This document shows, one piece after another, positions 62,401 through 64,000 of a stretch of DNA of 64,000 bases. Position 1 is the first letter of the stretch. Each line of letters starts with the position of its first letter. A program made the translations under genes and the position numbers. The notes beneath the pieces are model-generated. The model ran no database searches. It saw only the letters and a program-made list of their open reading frames with translations, and was not told the origin of the DNA. Source of the DNA: Oegoconia quadripuncta (Eukaryota; Arthropoda; Insecta; Lepidoptera; Autostichidae); contig OX438760.1 of NCBI GenBank assembly GCA_949316235.1, forward strand, positions 3,846,501 through 3,910,500. The letters run 5' to 3'.

Positions 62401-64000
62401 TAAAATATTAAACCTCAAGGAGCTGAAGCTGAAGGGCTTTCTTCGCGTTTGGACAGTGTGTGGGGGGGTGTGTGTGTGTGGGGGTGTGTGTGTGTAGGTG
62501 TGTGTGTGTAAGTGTAAGTGTGTGTGTGTGTGCGTGTGTGTATTTATGGGGTGTGGGTGTATTGTGTGAGTGTTTGTCGAATTTTGCCGTTACCTACTTT
62601 ACCTACTATAGTTGCTATATTATAGAGGTACATTAGAGATGTAATTTTGAATAAGAAAGCCTAAAGAAACGACAATTTCGTCTTAATTTTTTTTAGAAAA
62701 CTCTATTATTAATTTGTATCTTAAGAACAATAAATACTAACTGATATTTAATTAGGTGTTTTTAATTGAAAATGTCGTCGAGCTGCTTAAGAAATAAAAA
62801 TGAAAACGAATATTTTTTAACTATAATTTCCCTAAATGTTTTGAATTAAAAGAAATACCCATAAATTGAGCATTTTTTTAAAAGAAACACTTTTCAAACT
62901 TATTTGGAAAAATATATAGGTACCTACTTGCGTTTCTTACAAATGCTTAATTTTAGCAATTGTTACTACATTGACAACACATTATTAAATGTTTCAAGAA
63001 AATCGCAATTATGCGTTTTTCCGAGGTCTAAACGTATTTTAACGTTATGGCTATTCTTGTGAGATATAATATTATTTACTTTAGTGGCAGCATCGATCAT
63101 TATCACATCATTTTTTTTATGATTGACTACGTTTGACTACAATCTCACCTGATGGAAAGTGACGACGTGGTCGAAGATGTAGCAAGCGATCCCAGTAAAT
63201 GCCTATATACTCTGCTCTTGAAGATCCCAAGGTTGTAGGCCTTCATTTTGGAATAAATTTAAAGAAATTAATATATTAACATTATAGCATCGCAATATGT
63301 TTACGAAAACTTAATGTATGTAAGAAAAATCTAGAATCGTTTAAGAAAAATATACATAAAGTTAATACCAGATATAAAAATAAACTTGCTGTTTATGTCA
63401 GCCGTTTACACAAAGTCACTAAGTCATTGAAGGAGCAATGTATACGCTTTTATAATAAGGTTCCAGTGGACATTCAAAATTTACCTTTAAATAAATTCAA
63501 AACCGTCATGAAAAACAGACATTATTTACCAAAGGCTATTTTAAAATTTTCTGACTATCTGGATGATAAGCAAGTATGGACATAGACCGCTCGGCGATAT
63601 TCAGTCTAATTATACCTACAATATAATATAATTGTAACCCAAACTTTTTTAAAAGAGCAACCCTTGAGTTTCTTGCTCGTTCTTCTCTGGGGAATCGGCT
63701 TTGTGAATGAGTAATAATGTCAAAAACTTTAATAATAAGATAAAGAATGTGACGTTTTCAAGTGATAATTTTTATCCTACGAAATAAATATTTTTTTGAT
63801 TTGATTCATTTCACCTACTTCAACATTCGTATTAAAATGCATCCATCCAAGGACTGACCGACTGCAGACTGAAAAAGTAGCCTTAACGAATAAGATTAGC
63901 AAGCCATGTCTTCACTAATAACGATTTTGAATATTGCAGAGAGATGATGAATTCGACGTGACACAGACATATTTGTGTATCGTGCCAGGGATGGAAGGGC
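28151..64000 (+). CDS. Gene B: fatty acid synthase-like protein (exons B1-B37, 3' end outside window), KS/KR/ACP degenerate
   Basis: Spliced CDS of 37 exons, 6,139 nt, 2,046 complete residues so far, with every junction phase consistent. Approximate domains: KS 20-435, linker 436-525, MAT 526-840, DH 860-1130, core 1130-1420, ER 1424-1716, KR 1716-1880, ACP-like 1927-1977, TE start 2027 onward. Retained: KS Cys180; MAT Ser611 (GHSVGE), Arg636 and His713; DH His905 (H-x3-G-x4-P) and Asp1054/Gln1058; the [11 protein letters not shown] loop. Lost: the KS His/Lys/His positions are Phe317, Met350 and Tyr355; the KS GFGG(S/T)N loop reads SVTGVN; the KR Gly loop reads CNEEALG; the KR Tyr is absent (Cys1854); the ACP Ser is Leu1947. 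As read it could not complete a fatty acid synthesis cycle alone. It may have a non-synthetic or complementing role, which is inference. It is the downstream tandem partner of gene A. Confidence 0.94.
28566..28620. repeat. Small foldback, 15-bp arms
   Basis: gtttactttgtatgg (28566-28580) and its exact inverse (28606-28620). The same word occurs in the MITE at 55028, so it may be a remnant of that family. Intron B1/B2. Confidence 0.7.
29003..29192. mobile_element. MITE, 190 bp, ~33-bp terminal inverted repeats
   Basis: gtagggggagtccgggagag... and its inverse at 29160-29192. No coding capacity. Intron B1/B2. Confidence 0.8.
29369..29558 (+). CDS. Gene B exon B2 (KS)
   Basis: Residues 50-113. 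Contains [33 protein letters not shown] and [13 protein letters not shown], matching KS 'DRRW...SRFDASFFGVH...MDPQ.R.LLE..YEAI.D.G'. The usual MDPQ is MDSM here. Confidence 0.93.
30540..30800 (+). repeat. Repeat family K, copy in intron B2/B3
   Basis: Shares 'cttgaaacaatatccacg', 'gaagagaggggttggttcc' and 'ttttacgtgccg' with 49555-49835 and others in gene B. The rest of the intron (29559-30540) has nothing recognised. Confidence 0.6.
30824..30944 (+). CDS. Gene B exon B3 (KS)
   Basis: Residues 113-153: [20 protein letters not shown], then ETEKACF and TGFGIAG. Equivalent to 'INPDSLRGT.TGVWVGVSGSET'. Donor gttagt; the open frame continuing past 30944 is intron. Confidence 0.9.
31199..31305 (-). 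repeat. Degenerate SINE family A middle part
   Basis: 'tggtagctagccaggcggac' and 'tactgcttggcagcagac' match the reverse of 27670-27745. Confidence 0.55.
31432..31635 (+). CDS. Gene B exon B4 (KS active-site Cys exon)
   Basis: Residues 153-221. Contains [20 protein letters not shown], then [17 protein letters not shown]. The KS nucleophile Cys180 is present, but the family DTACSSS reads DEACCSS. The true acceptor is the first of two overlapping tttgcag/ttgcag sites, which keeps the Gly-Cys-Ser-Lys frame. Confidence 0.93.
32278..32330. repeat. Perfect 26-bp inverted repeat, 1-base centre
   Basis: Arms 32278-32303 and 32305-32330 are exact reverse complements (ctagctatctgaaataatga...). Lies in intron B4/B5. 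Confidence 0.93.
32516..32789. mobile_element. TA-flanked MITE, copy 1
   Basis: cagggtgaatttgaattcgt at the start, its near inverse at the end, TA on both sides, 274 bp. Relatives at 54905-55141 and 60340-60472. Confidence 0.85.
32819..32935 (+). CDS. Gene B exon B5 (KS)
   Basis: Residues 221-260. Contains [39 protein letters not shown]; equivalent to '[32 protein letters not shown].A.R'. Confidence 0.92.
33218..33396 (+). CDS. Gene B exon B6 (KS, first catalytic His lost)
   Basis: Residues 260-320. Contains [12 protein letters not shown] and [13 protein letters not shown]. The family reads EYIEAHGTGT; the His is Phe317 (33387-33389) and TGT is SAV across the junction. Confidence 0.93.
33739..33881 (+). 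CDS. Gene B exon B7 (KS, catalytic Lys and second His lost)
   Basis: Residues 320-367. Contains [20 protein letters not shown] against family [20 protein letters not shown]. Lys is Met350 (33828-33830) and His is Tyr355 (33843-33845). Donor gttgta is weak, but frame and homology require it. Confidence 0.9.
34428..34631 (+). CDS. Gene B exon B8 (KS C-terminus)
   Basis: Residues 368-435. Contains [20 protein letters not shown] and [20 protein letters not shown]. Family NSFGFGGSNVHIIL: the FGFGG loop is LSVTG. Donor gttgtt is weak. Confidence 0.9.
34788..34970 (-). repeat. LINE-2f 3' end, first piece (split by insertion)
   Basis: Same sequence as 17342-17520; continues at 35316 after a nested insertion. 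Confidence 0.8.
34971..35315 (-). mobile_element. Nested 5'-truncated retroelement with 10-bp target duplication
   Basis: aggtttttat occurs at 34961-34970 and again at 35316-35325. The insert begins 'ttatttatttaacactttat', that is, an AATAAA-type 3' tail on the minus strand. Confidence 0.8.
35316..35440 (-). repeat. LINE-2f 3' end, second piece
   Basis: 'gaaatagcctggcatgcgaac' continues the element broken at 34970. Confidence 0.75.
35570..35960 (-). repeat. Repeat family K copy
   Basis: 'gcgagtctaaagatgttttttggtgtaaag' and 'gggttggttctatac' belong to the family K consensus at 49555-49835. Intron B8/B9. Strand assignment is uncertain. Confidence 0.5.
36354..36540 (+). CDS. Gene B exon B9 (KS-MAT linker)
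   Basis: Residues 436-498. Contains [20 protein letters not shown] and [20 protein letters not shown], equivalent to 'PRLLRASGRTPEAV...FLSMLND...MPFRGYAVL'. Confidence 0.9.
36766..36945 (-). repeat. SINE family D, tRNA-like
   Basis: Reverse-strand head: gagtcgttggctcagcgg with ggttcgattctcagg, body 'cgtttaagagcatgcacgg'. Body words recur at 43520-43580. Intron B9/B10. Confidence 0.7.
37005..37167 (+). CDS. Gene B exon B10 (MAT start)
   Basis: Residues 498-552. Contains [20 protein letters not shown], the MAT opening (family RPLWFICSGMGTQWRGMG). Acceptor tttcag at 37004 was preferred over an earlier tatag because it keeps the frame. Confidence 0.93.
37281..37450 (+). CDS. Gene B exon B11 (MAT)
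   Basis: Residues 552-609. Contains [20 protein letters not shown], then [20 protein letters not shown], equivalent to '[36 protein letters not shown]'. Confidence 0.93.
37706..37975 (+). repeat. SINE family B, full copy
   Basis: Head 'gacctgtttggtatagtggt', B box ggttcgaatcccgcc, tail 'gtgtatgtccaaggatattt' and (tta)n. The tRNA-like head is not a functional tRNA gene. Intron B11/B12. Confidence 0.87.
38414..38565 (+). CDS. Gene B exon B12 (MAT nucleophile)
   Basis: Residues 609-659. [15 protein letters not shown] with Ser611 intact, then YSRG with the substrate-binding Arg636. Donor gtaata. The intron after it is 5.2 kb. Confidence 0.94.
38952..39299 (+). repeat. Lepidopteran interspersed repeat ('gcccgc.acctcgtccg')
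   Basis: Starts 'ctagctttttgcccgcaacc' and ends 'gaactttcgcttctgtataat'. Interrupted or bounded on its right by the TA-flanked transposon at 39302. Confidence 0.75.
39302..40166 (-). mobile_element. Inverted-repeat DNA transposon derivative, copy 2 (865 bp), transposase remnant
   Basis: Same arms as 7748-8713, TA on both sides. Minus strand about 39861-39648 reads [20 protein letters not shown], then [10 protein letters not shown] and [19 protein letters not shown], the C-terminus of a Tc1/mariner-like transposase. Upstream catalytic parts are missing, so it is non-autonomous. Confidence 0.88.
40298..40449 (-). repeat. LINE 3' end with (TCTA)n tail, copy 1
   Basis: 'agatagatagatcgtttatt' then 'ccataagttccaaagcaattgg'; nearly identical to 54540-54707. 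Confidence 0.8.
40663..40735 (-). repeat. SINE family A 3' fragment
   Basis: T-run, 'tgcacaacggattagcact', 'cacacctgaggttaagtgaa'. It is preceded at 40572-40660 by a short retrotransposon ORF remnant. Confidence 0.75.
40824..41009 (+). repeat. SINE family A 3' half
   Basis: 'ctgccgccaaacagcaata' to 'ctaacccgttgtgcaaaac'. Confidence 0.8.
41521..42088. repeat. 12-bp minisatellite (tatgactttgac)n
   Basis: About 568 bp of the hexamer pair gactat/gacttt, mostly as a 12-bp unit with few variants. Length divisible by three per unit creates long open frames on both strands. Confidence 0.95.
42097..42432. repeat. 15-bp minisatellite (cttcgactttgagcc)n
   Basis: About 22 units, sharing the 'gacttt' core with the adjacent 12-bp array, so probably derived from the same seed. 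Confidence 0.92.
43440..43655 (+). repeat. Interspersed repeat related to SINE D / 'tggactacggcccata' family
   Basis: 'ctcctaaacggtgaaggaaa' is the reverse of 36790-36815; 'gtggtggactacggcccata' matches 19817. Confidence 0.6.
43660..43775 (+). repeat. SINE family B 3' tail
   Basis: 'tatcaatcatctggtatccg', 'aactaggtggcgctgcgggt'. Only 35 bases upstream of exon B13. Confidence 0.8.
43810..43993 (+). CDS. Gene B exon B13 (MAT catalytic His)
   Basis: Residues 660-721. Contains [20 protein letters not shown] and [15 protein letters not shown]. His713 matches the MAT catalytic His (family GGMAFHSYFM). Confidence 0.93.
44110..44258 (+). CDS. Gene B exon B14 (MAT)
   Basis: Residues 721-770. Contains [20 protein letters not shown] and [10 protein letters not shown], nearly the family '[36 protein letters not shown]'. 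Confidence 0.94.
44458..44642 (+). CDS. Gene B exon B15 (MAT C-terminus)
   Basis: Residues 771-832. Contains [20 protein letters not shown] and [11 protein letters not shown], matching 'VVLEIAPHALLQAVLKRGL...IPLMKKDHRDN'. Confidence 0.94.
44811..44930 (+). CDS. Gene B exon B16 (MAT-DH linker)
   Basis: Residues 832-872. [20 protein letters not shown], then [13 protein letters not shown]; matches 'LHLSGIDANPNALFPPVEFP.PRGTPLISPLIKWDH'. Confidence 0.94.
45050..45290 (-). repeat. Repeat family K copy
   Basis: 'gcttgaaacaacatccacggttcacctttt', 'tcgccgttaaaatgtgcaag'. Intron B16/B17. Strand is uncertain. Confidence 0.6.
45363..45472 (+). CDS. Gene B exon B17 (DH catalytic His)
   Basis: Residues 872-909. 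Contains [14 protein letters not shown]. His905 begins the DH H-x3-G-x4-P motif completed in B18. The matching gene A exon is left of the window; it was not found in 1-1303. Confidence 0.92.
45948..46138 (+). CDS. Gene B exon B18 (DH)
   Basis: Residues 909-972. [20 protein letters not shown] completes H-x3-G-x4-P; then [10 protein letters not shown]. Donor gtaaaa. Confidence 0.93.
46661..46818 (+). CDS. Gene B exon B19 (DH)
   Basis: Residues 973-1025. Begins [20 protein letters not shown] and ends LLSEREHTY plus a split codon. Acceptor acttctag. Confidence 0.92.
46965..47219 (+). CDS. Gene B exon B20 (DH second half)
   Basis: Residues 1025-1110. [20 protein letters not shown] and [13 protein letters not shown] with Asp1054/Gln1058 intact. 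Two codons shorter than A20. Confidence 0.93.
47705..47819 (+). CDS. Gene B exon B21 (end of DH)
   Basis: Residues 1110-1148. [20 protein letters not shown] and [11 protein letters not shown]. Acceptor is the TTAG at 47701-47704. Confidence 0.9.
47898..48152 (+). CDS. Gene B exon B22 (core)
   Basis: Residues 1149-1233. [20 protein letters not shown] and [12 protein letters not shown]; closely matches A22. Confidence 0.92.
48236..48350 (-). repeat. LINE-1f 3' fragment in intron B22/B23
   Basis: 'tgatcacaatctcaattggtggaaagtga' and 'gaagcatgcgattccagta'. Same intron and orientation as 3894-4005 in gene A. Confidence 0.65.
48588..49007 (+). CDS. Gene B exon B23 (core before ER)
   Basis: Residues 1234-1373. 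[20 protein letters not shown] through DLAFNVFEN. Same length as A23, 103/140 identical by direct count. Confidence 0.93.
49555..49835 (-). repeat. Repeat family K, best-preserved copy
   Basis: 'cgaacggggtgataaaagat', 'gggtgttccaaacattaa', 'catcgccgttaaaacgtgca', 'cgggttggttctattctttt'. Intron B23/B24 (49008-50054), which is otherwise unremarkable apart from an RTE-type scrap at 49385-49435. Confidence 0.65.
50055..50204 (+). CDS. Gene B exon B24 (ER entry)
   Basis: Residues 1374-1423. [20 protein letters not shown] and [14 protein letters not shown]. Matches A24. Confidence 0.92.
50520..51130 (-). repeat. Repeat family K copy, split
   Basis: 'tgtttgggttttccaaat' near 50545 and 'cccatcgccgttaaaacgag' to 'gacgggttggctc' at 51008-51105, with unrelated AT-rich sequence between. 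Intron B24/B25. Confidence 0.5.
51158..51267 (+). CDS. Gene B exon B25 (ER N-terminus)
   Basis: Residues 1424-1460. [20 protein letters not shown] and [12 protein letters not shown] motifs intact. Confidence 0.93.
51375..51525 (+). CDS. Gene B exon B26 (ER)
   Basis: Residues 1460-1510. [20 protein letters not shown] and [20 protein letters not shown]. Donor gtaact. Confidence 0.93.
51948..52119 (+). CDS. Gene B exon B27 (ER NADPH loop)
   Basis: Residues 1511-1568. [20 protein letters not shown] (1522-1541), GxGxxG intact, then [10 protein letters not shown] foldback MITE begins 11 bases after the exon end. Confidence 0.94.
52131..52301. mobile_element. Foldback MITE, 171 bp, ~57-bp arms
   Basis: Left arm 52131-52188 and right arm 52246-52301 are near-exact inverses (tgcgctttagtc, cataaccacaaggtcggg). 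Right after exon B27. Confidence 0.85.
52847..53060 (+). repeat. Eroded LINE-2f ORF tail
   Basis: 'aaagggcaatgtatatgctttcacaataacgtt' resembles the [10 protein letters not shown] codons at 63440. Weak. 52310-52846 shows nothing recognised. Confidence 0.4.
53201..53313 (+). CDS. Gene B exon B28 (ER)
   Basis: Residues 1568-1605. [20 protein letters not shown] and [15 protein letters not shown]. Acceptor tttaaag is weak in its tract, but length and phase equal A28. Confidence 0.91.
53635..53960. other. GC-richer insert of unknown nature in intron B28/B29
   Basis: Noticeably richer in G+C than the flanking intron ('gcgccgctaacgta', 'gccgagaccgctgcagtgg'). No long ORF or repeat partner was seen in the window. 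Probably a mobile element fragment. Confidence 0.35.
54070..54228 (+). CDS. Gene B exon B29 (ER)
   Basis: Residues 1606-1658. [20 protein letters not shown] and [19 protein letters not shown]. Donor gtgagg. Confidence 0.92.
54540..54707 (-). repeat. LINE 3' end with (TCTA)n tail, copy 2
   Basis: (agat)n then the same roughly 140 bp as 40298-40449. Intron B29/B30. Confidence 0.85.
54905..55141. mobile_element. CAGGGTGAA-type MITE, copy 2 (eroded)
   Basis: 'aatttgtgtaatttctattt' start and 'aattatacgaattcaagttcaccct' end; interior 'cacaaggagccatagcctaa' shared with 32590. Confidence 0.7.
55142..55590. repeat. Repeat family K pieces in both orientations
   Basis: 'cttgcacgtttcaacggtgt' (inverse) at 55147 and 'catcaccgttgaaacgtgca' at 55445; a related piece lies at 54800-54880. 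Confidence 0.5.
55699..55871 (+). CDS. Gene B exon B30 (ER C-terminus)
   Basis: Residues 1659-1716. [20 protein letters not shown] and [20 protein letters not shown]. Donor gtatac. Confidence 0.93.
56376..56443. repeat. (TA)n microsatellite
   Basis: About 34 uninterrupted TA units in intron B30/B31, about 100 bases upstream of exon B31. Confidence 0.95.
56549..56698 (+). CDS. Gene B exon B31 (KR, degenerate NADPH loop)
   Basis: Residues 1716-1766. [20 protein letters not shown], then [11 protein letters not shown]. The Gly-rich loop is lost in the same way as in A31, with only Gly1735 left. Confidence 0.92.
57258..57473 (+). CDS. Gene B exon B32 (KR)
   Basis: Residues 1766-1838. [20 protein letters not shown] and [15 protein letters not shown]. 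216 nt, as A32. Donor gtgagt. Confidence 0.91.
57517..57750 (-). repeat. RTE-type 3' fragment
   Basis: 'gaccggttctaagtcgcctg', 'ccaccttgtgaggggacgtc'; reverse-strand relative of 15640-15880. Confidence 0.8.
57867..57971. promoter_or_regulatory. Cluster of three TATCGATA motifs
   Basis: Exact TATCGATA at 57867, 57931 and 57964, plus near matches at 57822-57833 and 57886. This word is the core DNA replication-related element bound by insect DREF. It lies in intron B32/B33, so it may equally be a repeat. Confidence 0.4.
58102..58210 (+). CDS. Gene B exon B33 (KR, catalytic Tyr absent)
   Basis: Residues 1838-1874. [20 protein letters not shown], then [10 protein letters not shown]. Cys1854 (58148-58150) follows GQHT; no YxxxN motif. 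Confidence 0.91.
58310..58460 (-). repeat. Interspersed repeat, inverse of 19600-19870
   Basis: 'cctcctctcactgggaggta', 'actgccttcaacaataacaa', 'tccgaagcaccgaagcac'. The rest of intron B33/B34 (58461-59069) shows only AT-rich sequence. Confidence 0.6.
59070..59226 (+). CDS. Gene B exon B34 (KR-ACP linker, 11 extra residues)
   Basis: Residues 1875-1927. Opens [20 protein letters not shown], an Asp-rich start with 11 residues more than A34, then [15 protein letters not shown] and [10 protein letters not shown]. Confidence 0.9.
59451..59548 (+). repeat. SINE family A head of a chimeric SINE
   Basis: 'accgcctccgtggttcaat' and ggttcgatccccagcggg, broken by a short 'tttgtatttg' expansion, then joined directly to a family B tail. 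Confidence 0.8.
59549..59735 (+). repeat. SINE family B tail of the chimeric SINE
   Basis: 'gtatgatgaatacaaacatg' to 'ctagatggtgctgtgtgttt'. Confidence 0.8.
59965..60168 (+). repeat. SINE family A 3' half
   Basis: 'accaccatcttatctaaatctgc' to 'caacccgttgtgcatt' and an A-run. Confidence 0.85.
60340..60472. mobile_element. CAGGGTGAA-type MITE, partial copy 3
   Basis: 'agttccttggggaaagttgt' and 'gggaattacacgaattcaaa' match the right halves of 54905-55141 and 32516-32789. Confidence 0.7.
60490..60840 (+). pseudogene. Retroelement ORF fragment ('[10 protein letters not shown]')
   Basis: Reads [20 protein letters not shown], then [11 protein letters not shown] and [10 protein letters not shown]; relative of 25268-25650. 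Cut on the right by the GGCCC MITE. Confidence 0.6.
60835..61153. mobile_element. MITE with GGCCC termini, copy 2
   Basis: Ends ggcccgtattaataaacc and its inverse form of ggcccatattagtaaacc. 319 bp. Ends 71 bases before exon B35. Confidence 0.82.
61225..61375 (+). CDS. Gene B exon B35 (ACP-like, no carrier Ser)
   Basis: Residues 1927-1977. [20 protein letters not shown]. The DSL Ser position is Leu1947 (61284-61286). Confidence 0.91.
61444..61685 (+). repeat. SINE family C, full copy
   Basis: tRNA-like head 'gattggtgtagtggatagtg', B box ggttcgaatccca, tail 'gattggtgtaagtgtccgaa' and (ttta)n. Intron B35/B36; 61690-62104 shows nothing else. Confidence 0.85.
62105..62252 (+). CDS. Gene B exon B36 (ACP-TE linker)
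   Basis: Residues 1977-2026. [20 protein letters not shown] and [17 protein letters not shown]. 148 nt, as A36. Confidence 0.91.
62456..62575. repeat. Imperfect (GT)n microsatellite
   Basis: About 120 bp of gt/ggg-rich plus-strand sequence. It is preceded at 62315-62400 by 'cgtcgtaaaaggcgattaaagg', a common moth LINE 3' motif. 62580-63105 is AT-rich with nothing recognised. Confidence 0.9.
63110..63240 (-). repeat. LINE-1f 3' fragment
   Basis: T-run, 'acaatctcacctgatggaaa', 'gcgatcccagtaaatgcct'. Confidence 0.75.
63290..63800 (+). repeat. LINE-2f-like 3' end with ORF C-terminus
   Basis: Reads [20 protein letters not shown] and [12 protein letters not shown] then stop, followed by 'aaaagagcaacccttgagtt' and 'tttttttgatttgatt'. 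Paralogous to 21558-22037. Last element before exon B37. Confidence 0.8.
63940..64000 (+). CDS. Gene B exon B37 (TE-like start, cut by window end)
   Basis: Acceptor attgcag, then [20 protein letters not shown], nearly the start of A37. The exon continues beyond the window. Confidence 0.9.

Overview
The window is AT-rich, intron-rich eukaryotic DNA from an insect, most probably a moth or butterfly. Three things point there: insect-type fatty acid synthase (FAS) genes with many short exons, GT-AG introns full of tRNA-derived SINEs, MITEs and truncated LINE 3' ends, and repeats carrying the lepidopteran 'gcccgcgacttcgtccgcgt' signature. There are no prokaryotic features.

Layout. Two FAS-family genes lie head-to-tail on the + strand. 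Gene A (1304-18760) enters from the left. Its last 22 coding exons are present, from the dehydratase (DH) domain to the stop codon. A 9.3-kb spacer (18761-28096) holds only repeats. Gene B starts at an ATG at 28151 and runs off the right end at 64000. Its first 37 coding exons are present, from ketosynthase (KS) to the start of the thioesterase-like (TE) domain. Exons A18-A37 match B18-B37 one to one. Of the 19 pairs that are complete in both copies, 17 have identical lengths. Every junction phase agrees and no frameshift or stop codon was found. A complete copy would have 39 coding exons and about 2,319 residues.

Main observation. Both genes have intact reading frames but have lost the residues that make a FAS work. 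In gene B the KS keeps its Cys but has Phe, Met and Tyr where the catalytic His, Lys and His belong. In both genes the ketoreductase (KR) has lost its glycine-rich NADPH loop and catalytic Tyr, and the acyl-carrier (ACP) segment has no phosphopantetheine Ser. In gene A the TE nucleophile Ser is replaced by Glu. The malonyl/acetyltransferase (MAT, gene B), DH and enoyl reductase (ER) motifs are preserved. This looks like a tandem pair of selectively degenerated FAS-like proteins kept under coding constraint, not ordinary FAS and not pseudogenes.

The introns and spacer hold at least four SINE families, fragments of about seven LINE families, a TA-flanked long-inverted-repeat element with a Tc1/mariner-like transposase remnant (two copies, one inside a SINE), several MITEs, and a roughly 0.9-kb 12/15-bp minisatellite between 266-bp direct repeats. 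One LINE fragment sits in the same intron and orientation in both genes and probably predates the duplication. All identifications are by eye from translated motifs; no searches were run.
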